Shown here: piece by piece, positions 13,915-21,871 of the stretch
Layout: every line of letters starts with the position of its first letter
Position numbering within the stretch: position 1 is the first letter of the stretch
Assembly (NCBI GenBank): GCA_964606855.1
Contig: CAZSHM010000027.1
Location: forward strand, 1-25,712
DNA: 25,712 nucleotides
From: UBA7185 sp964606855
Lineage (GTDB): Bacteria; Bacillota; Peptococcia; Peptococcales; Peptococcaceae
Direction of reading: 5' to 3'
The notes under the pieces: generated by a model
Told to the model about the DNA's origin: nothing
Seen by the model: the letters and a program-made list of their open reading frames with translations, nothing else
Database searches by the model: none
Program-made: the position numbers and the translations under genes

Positions 13915-14394
13915 TCAGCCGTTTTGCACATCCAGCACTTCCAATTTGATGATGCCCGCAGGCACTTCCACGTCGATCCTATCGCCGCTCTTATGCCCCA
14001 GAAGCGCCCGCCCCACCGGAGATTCGTTGGAGATGCGGTTGTTCATCGGATCCGCCTCCACCGTGCCCACCAGGCGGTACTCGTTGATCTCGTCAAACTC
14101 CACATCGCGCACCCGCACCAGCGTGCCGATGGAGACCACGCCCGCCTGCTGCACATCGTCCTCGATGATCTTGGCGTTGCGGATCATCTTCTCCAGCTCC
14201 AGAATGCGGCCCTCCATAAAGGCCTGCTCGTTTTTTGCATCGTCGTACTCGGAGTTCTCGCTGAGATCGCCCAGGGCGATCGCTTCCTTCAGGCGCTCCT
14301 TGATCTCCGCGCGCTTCACGGTGCGCAGATGATCCAACTCCTCCTGCAGTTGTTCCAACCCTTTCCGCGTTAAGATAACATCCTGCTCACTCAC
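13915..14394 (-). CDS. greA: Transcription elongation factor GreA
   Basis: A 159-aa factor that binds the RNA polymerase secondary channel and stimulates cleavage of the 3' end of backtracked RNA. The N-terminal coiled coil carries the catalytic acidic tip in LGDLSENSEYDDAKNEQAF (Asp and Glu of the DLSENSEYDDA loop), and the C-terminal FKBP-like domain has SPVGRALLGHKSGD and ends VEVPAGIIKLEVLDV. The GTG start at 14394 is supported by AGAAGGGG 9 nt upstream and gives the usual length; the frame is open further upstream, but that part overlaps the leader and promoter. It is the first gene of greA-lysS and lies under a consensus promoter. Confidence 0.96.
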   Translation of the reverse strand: MSEQDVILTRKGLEQLQEELDHLRTVKRAEIKERLKEAIALGDLSENSEYDDAKNEQAFMEGRILELEKMIRNAKIIEDDVQQAGVVSIGTLVRVRDVEFDEINEYRLVGTVEADPMNNRISNESPVGRALLGHKSGDRIDVEVPAGIIKLEVLDVQNG

Positions 14395-14436
14395 TGCAAA
14401 ACGCCCCTTCTCTGTTAAAATTTTGCAAAATCGGAT

Positions 14437-14460
14437 AATAAAATTGCGGCCCTCCGCCGC
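14437..14460 (-). promoter_or_regulatory. Hairpin plus U-rich tract in the greA leader
   Basis: On the minus strand GCGGC (14460-14456), loop GGAGG, GCCGC (14450-14446), then AATTTTATT. It resembles a weak intrinsic terminator located inside the 160-nt leader, about 45 nt before the greA start, and could act as an attenuator. Confidence 0.35.
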
Positions 14461-14560
14461 CCGGACGCGGTTCCTGTACCTGGAGCACGCGCGAAGAATG
14501 CCACAAGGATCAGGGCAAAACGATTTGCCCGATGGATCGAGAACTTCAGCATATCCTTTG

Positions 14561-14589
14561 ATTATAGAGATGCTTTTTCTTTTTGTCAA
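14561..14589 (-). promoter_or_regulatory. Consensus sigma-A promoter of greA-lysS
   Basis: On the minus strand TTGACA (14584-14589), exactly 17 nt, TATAAT (14561-14566): a perfect match in both boxes and spacing. It lies back to back with the gap promoter, the two -35 regions being only 3 nt apart. Confidence 0.85.
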
Positions 14590-14592
14590 GGC

Positions 14593-14621
14593 TTTCTTTG
14601 CGCGCCGTTTTGCTCTATAAT
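14593..14621 (+). promoter_or_regulatory. Sigma-A-type promoter of gap
   Basis: TATAAT (14616-14621) is perfect; the -35 at 17 nt is TTTCTT (14593-14598), weak. Transcription would begin near 14628. The leader contains a 7-bp inverted repeat ATAGATT (14652-14658) / AATCTAT (14674-14680) shortly before the ribosome binding site CGGAGG. Confidence 0.55.
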
Positions 14622-14702
14622 AATGTGGATATGAGTTGGCGTTTCAGGAAAATAGATTCCTTATCCTGTTAAAAATCTATAAAAAAACGGAGGTTTTTCA
14701 CC

Positions 14703-15704
14703 ATGTCCACAAAAATCGCAGTCAACGGTTTCGGCCGCATTGGGCGGCTGTGCGTGCGGGCGGCGCTGGAGCACGACGATCTGGAGATCGTCGCCATCAA
14801 CAGCACCTCCGATCCGGCGGGGACGGCGCATCTGTTCCAGTACGATTCCACGCACGGCACCTACCGCGGCGATGTGTCCTACACAGAAGACAGCCTGGTC
14901 GTGGACGGCAGAGCGATCCGCCTCTTGTCCGACCGCGATCCCAAAAACCTGCACTGGGGAGCGTTCGGCGCCGACATCGTCATCGAGAGCACCGGCAAGT
15001 TCAAGAGCAAAGAGGACTGCCAGGTGCATCTGGACAACGGCGCCAAGAAGGTCATCATCAGCGCGCCCGGCAAGAACGTGGATGCCACGATCGTGCTGGG
15101 CGTCAATGAGGATGTCTACACGCCGGCGTGCCAAGTCATCTCCAACGCCTCCTGCACCACCAACTGCCTGGCGCCCGTGGTCAAGGTCATCAACGACAAC
15201 TACACGATCAAGCACGGCTCCATGACGACGGTTCACTCCTTCACGAACGACCAGAAGAATCTGGACAGCCGCCACAAGGATTACCGCCGGGCCAGAGGCT
15301 GCATGCAGTCCATCATCCCCACCACGACCGGCGCGGCCAAATCCGTGGGCGAGGTGATTCCCTCCCTGAAAGGGAAGCTGAACGGGCTGGCGCTGCGAGT
15401 GCCGACGCCCAACGTCTCCTTGGTGGATGTGGTCTTTGAGCTGGAGGAGCATGTCACCGCGGAGGAGGTCAACGCGCTCCTTAAAAAAGCCAGTGAGACA
15501 GACATGAAGGGCATTCTGGGCTACTCGGATAAGCCGTTGGTCTCCATCGATTACAACGGCGACAACCGCTCAAGCATCGTGGACGGGCTCTCCACCATGG
15601 TGATGGACGGCACCATGCTGAAGATTCTCTCCTGGTATGACAACGAGTGGGGCTACGCCTGCCGCGTGGTGGATCTGGCCGCTTTCATCGGCAAAAATTT
15701 GTGA
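14703..15704 (+). CDS. gap: Glyceraldehyde-3-phosphate dehydrogenase, type I
   Basis: A 333-aa enzyme that oxidises glyceraldehyde-3-phosphate to 1,3-bisphosphoglycerate in glycolysis. The Rossmann motif is NGFGRIGR (8-15), the catalytic cysteine is Cys151 in SNASCTTNCLAP and its partner is His178. The family C-terminus SWYDNEWGYACRVVDLAAFI is intact. Ser34 stands where NAD-specific enzymes have Asp (INDL becomes INSTS), and Ser189-Arg190 replace the usual Leu-Pro before HKD. These are the positions known to set NAD versus NADP preference, so the enzyme may accept NADP. The ATG at 14703 follows a CGGAGG site. It is a single gene, with pgk and other glycolytic genes absent from the window. Confidence 0.96.
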   Translation: MSTKIAVNGFGRIGRLCVRAALEHDDLEIVAINSTSDPAGTAHLFQYDSTHGTYRGDVSYTEDSLVVDGRAIRLLSDRDPKNLHWGAFGADIVIESTGKFKSKEDCQVHLDNGAKKVIISAPGKNVDATIVLGVNEDVYTPACQVISNASCTTNCLAPVVKVINDNYTIKHGSMTTVHSFTNDQKNLDSRHKDYRRARGCMQSIIPTTTGAAKSVGEVIPSLKGKLNGLALRVPTPNVSLVDVVFELEEHVTAEEVNALLKKASETDMKGILGYSDKPLVSIDYNGDNRSSIVDGLSTMVMDGTMLKILSWYDNEWGYACRVVDLAAFIGKNL

Positions 15705-15734
15705 TTCTGCGCGCATTGCGGTGCGGCAAAAAGA

Positions 15735-15785
15735 GGGCTTCCCCTCGCGGAAATTTTCTGCGGGTGCGGAAGCCCTTCCTCTCTA
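15735..15785. terminator. Bidirectional intrinsic terminator between gap and ogt
   Basis: GGGCTTCC (15735-15742) pairs with GGAAGCCC (15768-15775), with additional pairing inside. It is followed by TTCCTCTCT on the plus strand and CTCTTTTT on the minus strand, so it ends both converging genes. Confidence 0.75.
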
Positions 15786-15786
15786 T

Positions 15787-16284
15787 CTATATCCTGCTTT
15801 CGGGGTGGCCGGCAGGCAGTGCGCCCTCCAGACGCAGCAGGTAGGCCTTGACATCCAGTCCGCCTGCATAACCGGTCAGGCTGCCGTGCGCGCCGATCAC
15901 CCGATGGCAGGGGATCACGATGCCGATGGGATTCCTGTGGCAGGCTCCGCCCACCGCGCGGGCCGCGCTGGGCGAACCGAGCGCAGCGGCGATTTCTCCG
16001 TAGGTGCGCGTTTCTCCGTACGGGATCCGCGCCAGCTGTTCCCACACCGCCCGCTGGAACGACGTGCCGCCGGGCGAGAGCGGCAGGGAGAACACCCGCC
16101 GCGCGCCGGAAAAATATTCTTTCAGTTGCCGCGCGGCCTCCTCCAAGAGCGGCGTCCGCGCGGCAAGCCACTGTTCCGGCACAGCCTGCGCCCGGCGCAG
16201 CACGCCCAGGCCCAGGATTGCGCCCTCCTCCTCGACCACGCGCACAAAACCGAGCTCCATCGCAACGTCCGTATAGTACCGCAT
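15787..16284 (-). CDS. ogt: Methylated-DNA--[protein]-cysteine S-methyltransferase
   Basis: A 165-aa suicide repair protein that takes the methyl group from O6-methylguanine onto its own cysteine. The active site is IVIPCHRVIG with Cys126, preceded by the DNA-binding helix TYGEIAAALGSPSAARAVGGAC with the arginine finger, and followed by GSLTGYAGGLDVKAYLL. The N-terminal domain (about 1-70) is complete and no AraC or AlkA domain is fused. ATG at 16284 has AGGAGG 8 nt upstream; the frame extends further upstream but with no other site. It faces nadE divergently and ends at a terminator shared with gap. Confidence 0.94.
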   Translation of the reverse strand: MRYYTDVAMELGFVRVVEEEGAILGLGVLRRAQAVPEQWLAARTPLLEEAARQLKEYFSGARRVFSLPLSPGGTSFQRAVWEQLARIPYGETRTYGEIAAALGSPSAARAVGGACHRNPIGIVIPCHRVIGAHGSLTGYAGGLDVKAYLLRLEGALPAGHPESRI

Positions 16285-16446
16285 CGCGCGATCCTCCTCT
16301 CCGCACAAGCGTTTTTTTGCCCGCGGCTCTGCACTTCCGCCGGATGCGGCGGAGCGATGTCCGCATAGTTCCCTTTTCCGACCAGCGGGAGAACCGCCGT
16401 ACCGCGGACGATTTGGGGTTCCTGCCCCGCGTGTGCAACTTTCTCC

Positions 16447-16475
16447 TTGTCTCTTGCCCCCGGATCGTATACAAT
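16447..16475 (+). promoter_or_regulatory. Sigma-A promoter of nadE
   Basis: TTGTCT (16447-16452), 17 nt, TACAAT (16470-16475), giving a leader of about 75 nt. The rest of the 271-nt divergent region (16285-16446) holds nothing I recognise; no clear promoter for ogt was found there. Confidence 0.6.
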
Positions 16476-16555
16476 AGAAACGGCGGCAGCTTCTATCGGG
16501 CGCGGCAGTCCACCGGGCTTCCGCCAATCAACAACCATTCCCGGGAGGGTCCCTT

Positions 16556-18487
16556 ATGGATTACGGATTTGTCAAAGTGGCGGCGGCGACGCCCCAAATC
16601 AGCGTGGCGGACTGCGCGGGCAACACCCGCGCGGTGCTCGAACTCTGGCGCGAAGCCGAATCACTCGGCGTACAGCTGACGGTGTTCCCAGAGCTGGTGC
16701 TCTCCGGCTACACCTGCAGCGATCTCTTTCTGCAGCCTGTGCTTTTGAACGGCTGCCTCAAGGGCTTGGCAGAACTGCTGGATGCGAGCAGAGCGCTGGA
16801 GTCCGTGGCGGTCGTCGGAGCGCCCCTCATCGTGACAGGCAAACTGTACAACTGCGCTGTCGTCCTGGCGCACGGGCGCGTCCTGGGCATCGTGCCCAAG
16901 ACATCCCTCCCCACCTACGGAGAATTCTACGAGCAGCGCCACTTTACTCCTGCTCCGGCACACACCGTCGCGGACTGCGACGCGCTCTCCGCCATCGGCG
17001 TGTCCTCCGTTCCCTTTGGCACGAGACTGCTCTTCTGCTGCCAGGAAGCGCCGTGTTTCCGATTCGCGGCGGAGATCTGCGAGGATCTGTGGGCTCCGCT
17101 GCCGCCCTCCACCGCGCATGCTGTGGCCGGCGCAACCATCCTAGTCAATCTCTCTGCCAGCAACGAACTCATCGGCAAGGCGGAATACCGGCGCCAGCTG
17201 GTGGAGGGACAATCGGCGCGGCTGCTCTGCGGCTACGTGTACGCCAACGCCGGTTACGGGGAGTCCACCACGGACGTCGTCTTTTCCGGACACAACCTCA
17301 TCGCCGAGAACGGGATTGTGCTGGCGGAGAGCGCGCTCTTCTCCGAAGGACTCACGGTCAGTGAGATTGACACGGAGCGCCTCGCGCAGGAGCGGAGAAA
17401 GCTGAACACCTTCCCGGCCGCCGCGGAGGATGCGTATCTTCGGGTTCCTTTCTCCCAGTCGGTCCCGTCCGCACCCCTCACGCGGCCCGTGGACCCGCAT
17501 CCCTTTGTGCCGTCGGATGCGGCGCACCGCGCGGAGCGCTGCGAGCGCATCCTCTCTATCCAAGCGCAAGGACTGCGAAAGCGGCTGGTTCACTCCAACG
17601 CCAGAACGGCGGTGATCGGCATCTCCGGCGGGCTGGACTCCACTCTGGCACTCCTGGTCACCGTGCGGGCCATCGACCTCCTGTCGCGCCCCCGCAGTGA
17701 CGTCGTCGCCGTCACCATGCCCTGTTTCGGCACCACCGGCCGCACCCGCTCCAATGCGCAGAAACTCTGCGAGGCTCTGGGCGTCACGTTCCGCACCGTG
17801 GACATCGGCAGCACTGTCACGGCGCACTTCGCCGACATCGGCCACGATCCGACCGATCACAGCGTCACGTTCGAAAACGGACAGGCGCGGGAGCGCACGC
17901 AGGTGCTGATGGATATCGCCAACCAGACAGGCGGCTTGGTCGTGGGCACCGGCGATCTCTCGGAACTGGCGCTGGGCTGGTCCACTTACAACGGAGACCA
18001 CATGTCCATGTACGGCGTCAATGCCTCGATCCCCAAGACCTTGGTGCGGCACATCGTGGGCTACGCAGCGGAGGGCACGGCGGATCCGGCGCTGCGCGCC
18101 ACGCTGCTGGACATCCTGGACACGCCGGTGAGCCCGGAACTTCTCCCCGCCGAGGCGGGGGAAATTGCGCAGAAGACAGAGGATTTGGTGGGGCCGTACG
18201 AACTGCACGACTTTTTCCTCTATTATGCCGTCCGCTGGGCTTTCCCGCCGAAAAAAATATACTACCTGGCCAGACTGGCCTTTCGGGGGCGCTATGCGGA
18301 CGAGGTGCTTCTGCAGTGGCTGCGCACCTTCTACCGGCGCTTCTTCAGCCAGCAATTCAAACGCTCCTGTCTGCCCGACGGGCCCAAAGTCGGGTCCGTA
18401 GCGCTCTCCCCGCGCGGTGACTGGCGGATGCCCAGCGACGCGACGGCCGCGCTGTGGCTGGAGGAAGTCGAGCACCTGCGCGCGTAG
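16556..18487 (+). CDS. nadE: Glutamine-dependent NAD+ synthetase
   Basis: A 643-aa two-domain enzyme that converts nicotinic acid adenine dinucleotide to NAD+ using ammonia from glutamine. The N-terminal nitrilase-type amidase domain (about 1-280) has the Glu-Lys-Cys triad: Glu46 (FPELVLSG), Lys115 (IVPKTSLPTYGEFYE) and Cys175 (EICEDLW). The synthetase domain (about 325-640) has the pyrophosphate-binding loop SGGLDST (357-363) and GTGDLSELALGWSTYNGDHMSMYGVNASIPKT, which binds substrate. The length fits the long Mycobacterium-like and clostridial form. ATG at 16556 is preceded by GGGAGGG. It is monocistronic, with its own promoter and a large hairpin after the stop. Confidence 0.96.
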   Translation: MDYGFVKVAAATPQISVADCAGNTRAVLELWREAESLGVQLTVFPELVLSGYTCSDLFLQPVLLNGCLKGLAELLDASRALESVAVVGAPLIVTGKLYNCAVVLAHGRVLGIVPKTSLPTYGEFYEQRHFTPAPAHTVADCDALSAIGVSSVPFGTRLLFCCQEAPCFRFAAEICEDLWAPLPPSTAHAVAGATILVNLSASNELIGKAEYRRQLVEGQSARLLCGYVYANAGYGESTTDVVFSGHNLIAENGIVLAESALFSEGLTVSEIDTERLAQERRKLNTFPAAAEDAYLRVPFSQSVPSAPLTRPVDPHPFVPSDAAHRAERCERILSIQAQGLRKRLVHSNARTAVIGISGGLDSTLALLVTVRAIDLLSRPRSDVVAVTMPCFGTTGRTRSNAQKLCEALGVTFRTVDIGSTVTAHFADIGHDPTDHSVTFENGQARERTQVLMDIANQTGGLVVGTGDLSELALGWSTYNGDHMSMYGVNASIPKTLVRHIVGYAAEGTADPALRATLLDILDTPVSPELLPAEAGEIAQKTEDLVGPYELHDFFLYYAVRWAFPPKKIYYLARLAFRGRYADEVLLQWLRTFYRRFFSQQFKRSCLPDGPKVGSVALSPRGDWRMPSDATAALWLEEVEHLRA

Positions 18488-18585
18488 CACGGTCAGACAG
18501 GCGCTCGGCTTCCGGCGCAGGGAGCGGAGCGCCCCGGATCTCCCCTGCACCCACCCAGGAGAGGTTCTGCCGGCGGAACGAAAAA

Positions 18586-18680
18586 AGGCCGCGGGTCCCT
18601 TTCGCAAAGCTCCCCACGGTGCGAGCGGTCTCTCCTGCCCGCCGAAAGGATGTTTGCAAATGCCCGCGGCCTCTTATTTC
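18586..18680. terminator. Large hairpin between nadE and rubrerythrin, probably a bidirectional terminator
   Basis: AGGCCGCGGG (18586-18595) is the exact complement of CCCGCGGCCT (18663-18672), with a second helix CCTTTCG / CGAAAGG nested inside (about 18598-18604 with 18644-18651). An A6 run precedes the left arm, giving a T6 tail for the minus strand (rubrerythrin), and TCTTATTT follows the right arm. The 67-nt interior is long for a simple terminator. Confidence 0.6.
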
Positions 18681-18730
18681 CCTAGCGCCCCGCTTTCGCG
18701 CGGCGATGATCCGGCCGCGCTAAAAACAGA

Positions 18731-19273
18731 TTAACCGAAATAGCGGTTCAGCAGCCCTTCAAAGGCTTTGCCGTGACGCGCTTCATCCTTCGCCATCTCA
18801 TGCACGGTGTCATGGATCGCATCCAGATTCTGCTCCTTCGCTTTTTTCGCCAGATCCTTCTTGCCCTGGGTCGCGCCATGTTCCGCAGCGACGCGCAGCT
18901 TCAAGTTCTCCTTGGTGGAAGGCGTCACAACCTCACCCAGCATTTCCGCAAACTTCGCGGCGTGTTCCGCCTCTTCCCAGGCAGCCTTTTCCCAGTAGAG
19001 TCCGATCTCCGGATACCCCTCTCTGTGGGCGACGCGCGCCATGGCCAGATACATACCTACCTCGGTGCACTCCCCGTTGAAATTGTCGCGCAGTCCTTTG
19101 ACGATCTCCGGATCGACGCCCTCGCAGATGCCGACTTTATGCTCATCGGCAAAGACCAATTTGTCTCCGATTTCCTGCTCCACGAACTTCTTTGCCTTAC
19201 AGATGGGGCACTCTTCCGGAGCGGTCTCCGCCTCTGTAGTCCAGCCGCACACTGCGCACACATACTTTTTCAT
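18731..19273 (-). CDS. Reverse rubrerythrin (NADH peroxidase type)
   Basis: A 180-aa cytosolic non-haem iron protein that reduces hydrogen peroxide and protects anaerobes from oxygen. The rubredoxin-like iron site is at the N-terminus (Cys6, Cys9, Cys22, Cys25) and the ferritin-like di-iron four-helix bundle follows, with acidic and histidine ligands in GECTEVGMYLAMARVA, EEAEHAAKFAEML and MAKDEARHGKAF. This order, rubredoxin first, defines the reverse rubrerythrins of Clostridium. ATG at 19273 has GGAGGA seven nt upstream; a more distal in-frame ATG overlaps that site. It ends on the large hairpin shared with nadE. I found no convincing PerR box or strong promoter upstream. Confidence 0.93.
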   Translation of the reverse strand: MKKYVCAVCGWTTEAETAPEECPICKAKKFVEQEIGDKLVFADEHKVGICEGVDPEIVKGLRDNFNGECTEVGMYLAMARVAHREGYPEIGLYWEKAAWEEAEHAAKFAEMLGEVVTPSTKENLKLRVAAEHGATQGKKDLAKKAKEQNLDAIHDTVHEMAKDEARHGKAFEGLLNRYFG

Positions 19274-19420
19274 GACACATTCCTCCATTTTCTTGTGAAA
19301 TTTTGGCCGCTCTCTATCTGCAGCCTGTATCCTTCCATTCCGCCGCACCGAACCGAAGAGAGCCAAATTACGGCACGGCAGAAAACTGGAACCAAAACTT
19401 GTGAAAAACCGGGCGCATGC

Positions 19421-19450
19421 TTGTTTTTTTTCGCGCCTGCGTGCTATAAT
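19421..19450 (+). promoter_or_regulatory. Sigma-A promoter of pepF
   Basis: TTGTTT (19421-19426), 18 nt, TATAAT (19445-19450). The leader of about 135 nt is unusually rich in pyrimidines (19490-19565), with U-runs but no clear stem before them. The rest of the 318-nt divergent region between rubrerythrin and pepF holds nothing else I recognise. Confidence 0.6.
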
Positions 19451-19591
19451 CCTACTGGGGCAGGCATTTGTACCCGCGCGGAATTTTGCTTTTCCTGTAT
19501 TTTTTACGATATGCACCGCGCAATATCCTGTTTCATTTTCATCTTTTTTTATTTTTTATCTTTTCGGAGCCCTTTCTCAGGAGGTAGCACT

Positions 19592-21379
19592 ATGTCAAAT
19601 TCGAACGATCCGCAGGATATCCGCAGCCGCTGGGATCTCAGCCATATGTTCCGGGACACCGCAGACTGGCGGCAAAGGCTGCAGCAGGCCAAGGAGACGG
19701 CCGCCTCCCTGGCCGCCATGCAGGGGCATGTCACCCAAAACGCGGCGTCCCTCTATCATGCCCTCACTTGCAACGATGCGCTGGGCGAATCCCTGGCAGC
19801 GCTCTTTGTCTACGCCAAAATGTACTTCGACGAGGATATGTCCAACAGCGAGGCCAAGGATCTCTATGAGACAGCAGATGCCGTCTACACAGAGATCGCC
19901 GAAAAAACTGCTTTCCTCGAGCCGGAACTCCTGACGCTCACGCCGGAGCAGTTCTCCGCCTATGTCCAAGAAGAGCCGCGGCTCGCCCTCTATCAATTTC
20001 TAATGGAAAATCTGTTCGAGCAGAAGCCACACGTGTTTGACCGGCAGATCGAGGAAATCCTTGGAAAACTGAGCGCGCTGGGCAATTCCTTCGAGAAGAT
20101 CTATGACGATCTCACCGTCAACGACATCGACTACCCCACCTGCACCACGCCCGAGGGGCAGGAGCTCGCAGTGAACAACAACAACTACCAGGTGGCCCTG
20201 CAGCATCCGGACGCGGCGTTCCGCGCCGATTATTTTCAGACGCTGCTGGGCATCTACCGGGCCCATATCAACACCATCGCGTCCGCCTACTACGGCTCCG
20301 TCAAGCACGACGTCTATCTGGCCCGCAGCCGCAGATATCCCTCGGCGCGCGCCATGGCGCTCTCGGGAGATCATGTGCCGGAGGCGGTGTACGACAATCT
20401 GATCGCCACGGTGCGCGCACACGTCGCCCCCCTGCAGGAATATGTCTCCCTGCGCAAGCAGGTGCTCGGCCTGGCGGAGATCCATTTCAGCGATTTGTTT
20501 GTGCCACTGGTGGCGGGCGTCTCCCGCACCTACACATATGCGGAGGCCCGGGATATCGTACTCCGCGCCACCGCCGTGCTCGGCGAAGATTATACCGCCG
20601 TGCTGCGGGAGGCGTTTGAAAACCGCTGGATCGATGTCTATCCCGGCAGGAACAAGGCTACCGGCGCCTACGCGATCCATGCGTACGGATATCACCCGTT
20701 CGCGCTGCTGAATTTCACCGGCACACTGAATGATGTCTTTACCATTGCGCACGAGTTGGGCCATGTGATGCACAGCTACTACAGCAATCAGCACCAGCCC
20801 TATGTCTATGCGGACTACTCTATCTTCACCGCCGAAGTGGCCTCCACCGTAAACGAACAGCTCCTGTTTGCCTACCTGTACCAAAACAGCAGTTCCGACG
20901 CAGAGCGGGCGCTGCTTCTGTGCAACCAGCTGGACAACCTGCGCTCCACACTCTATCGGCAGACGCTGTTCGCCGACTTCGAACTCCAGACGCACCGGAT
21001 GGTGGAACAGGGCCAGCCGCTTTTGCCGCAAAACCTGTGCAGCACATATCGCGCACTGTATGAGATCTATCACGGAGACGATTTTGTCATCGACGATGTG
21101 CTCGCCTGCGAATGGGCGCGCATTCCGCACTTCTACCGCGCTTTCTACGTCTATCAGTACGCGACCGGTATCTCCGCCGCCGTGAGCATCGCCGACGGCA
21201 TCCTCGCGGGCAGACCCGGCGCCGTGGCAAACTACCGCGACTTTCTCACCCGCGGCGGGTCGGATCATCCCATCGAGCTGCTCAAGATCGCCGGCGTCGA
21301 TATGACCGACCCGCAGCCGATCGTTGAGACGCTGGATACCTTCCGGCGGACGCTGGACGCGCTGCGACCACTGCTCTGA
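19592..21379 (+). CDS. pepF: Oligoendopeptidase F, M3 metallopeptidase
   Basis: A 595-aa cytosolic zinc peptidase that cuts short peptides. The zinc motif is HELGH (387-391) with the third ligand Glu415 in FTAEVASTVNE, as in family M3. Other family blocks are RSRWDLSHMFRDTADW near the start, AYAIHAYGYHPFALLNFTGTLNDVFTIAHE before the active site and FYVYQYATGISAAVSIADGIL near the end. The length agrees with PepF (about 600). The ATG at 19592 follows CAGGAGGT; the reading frame is open for 273 codons more upstream, but this part has no site, crosses the promoter and lies antisense to rubrerythrin. Confidence 0.96.
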   Translation: MSNSNDPQDIRSRWDLSHMFRDTADWRQRLQQAKETAASLAAMQGHVTQNAASLYHALTCNDALGESLAALFVYAKMYFDEDMSNSEAKDLYETADAVYTEIAEKTAFLEPELLTLTPEQFSAYVQEEPRLALYQFLMENLFEQKPHVFDRQIEEILGKLSALGNSFEKIYDDLTVNDIDYPTCTTPEGQELAVNNNNYQVALQHPDAAFRADYFQTLLGIYRAHINTIASAYYGSVKHDVYLARSRRYPSARAMALSGDHVPEAVYDNLIATVRAHVAPLQEYVSLRKQVLGLAEIHFSDLFVPLVAGVSRTYTYAEARDIVLRATAVLGEDYTAVLREAFENRWIDVYPGRNKATGAYAIHAYGYHPFALLNFTGTLNDVFTIAHELGHVMHSYYSNQHQPYVYADYSIFTAEVASTVNEQLLFAYLYQNSSSDAERALLLCNQLDNLRSTLYRQTLFADFELQTHRMVEQGQPLLPQNLCSTYRALYEIYHGDDFVIDDVLACEWARIPHFYRAFYVYQYATGISAAVSIADGILAGRPGAVANYRDFLTRGGSDHPIELLKIAGVDMTDPQPIVETLDTFRRTLDALRPLL

Positions 21380-21389
21380 GCGCGTCCAG

Positions 21390-21426
21390 GCAACCCGCCG
21401 CGGGCTGGCGGTCCGCAGCGGGTTGC
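21390..21426. terminator. GC hairpin between pepF and the converging membrane-protein gene
   Basis: GCAACCCGC (21390-21398) pairs perfectly with GCGGGTTGC (21418-21426). There is no T-run on either side, so it is a weak or factor-assisted terminator. The right arm reaches the last base of the stop codon of the converging gene. Confidence 0.5.
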
Positions 21427-21764
21427 TAGTCAACCAGCCAGTTCAGCACTGTGCTGACCACCGAAAGGACTACGGCGCCGATCACGGCGGGCCAGATGCC
21501 GACCACCTCAAAACCGGACACGACCGCCGCCACCAACTTGAGCATCAGGCCGTTGATGACAAATGTCAGGAGACCCAGTGTCAGCAGATTGAGCGGAAGC
21601 GTCAGCAGAATCAGGATCGGCCGAATCACCGCGTTGATGATGCCGAGCACGAGGGCCGCAATCAGAACCGCGCCCCAGCCGTCCACATAGATCCCGTCGA
21701 TCAGATTGGCGGCGACCATAATCGCCGCGGCCATCAAAATCCATCTCACCAGAAAATGCTTCAT
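21426..21764 (-). CDS. Small four-helix membrane protein (phage holin superfamily IV / YvlD-like)
   Basis: A 112-aa integral membrane protein with about four hydrophobic helices: residues 8-22, 31-48, 50-78 and 88-110. The N-terminal FLVRWILMAAAIMVAANLI, the AVIRPILILLTLPLNLLTLGL loop and the GLMLKLV segment match the bacterial family labelled phage holin family protein, to which B. subtilis YvlD belongs. It is a chromosomal family of unknown role; nothing else phage-like is nearby, so lytic function is not implied. The ATG at 21764 is chosen over upstream starts because the family N-terminus begins at MKHFLVRW and a GGAG lies nearby. It is 107 nt downstream of the biotin-ligase gene and may be co-transcribed. 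Confidence 0.85.
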   Translation of the reverse strand: MKHFLVRWILMAAAIMVAANLIDGIYVDGWGAVLIAALVLGIINAVIRPILILLTLPLNLLTLGLLTFVINGLMLKLVAAVVSGFEVVGIWPAVIGAVVLSVVSTVLNWLVD

Positions 21765-21871
21765 CTCTCCAACTCCATTCCCATTCTCCGCAACCGCGCG
21801 CCGGCCGCACATGCGCTTCCCGCTTCTTTGTGCTTCCATTCCTCCGGATCATGTGCCGCTCAAAACTGTGC

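Noticed and set aside
17141..18607. A 488-codon minus-strand frame
   Set aside because: Antisense shadow of nadE, with Arg/Gly/Ala-rich translation and no family resemblance.
18586..18672. Glycine- or c-di-GMP-riboswitch-like fragments (GGAGAGACCGC, CGCAAAGC)
   Set aside because: Only short matches, wrong order of elements, and no gene downstream on either strand for a riboswitch to control.
18773..19591. N-terminal extension of 273 codons in frame with pepF
   Set aside because: It crosses the pepF promoter and lies opposite the rubrerythrin gene. The family N-terminus and a strong ribosome binding site are at 19592.
20000..21433. A 477-codon minus-strand frame
   Set aside because: Antisense shadow of pepF; no start signal and no recognisable domain.
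21426..21764. Prophage remnant because of the holin-like gene
   Set aside because: The gene belongs to a chromosomal family of small membrane proteins and has no phage genes or attachment sites around it.
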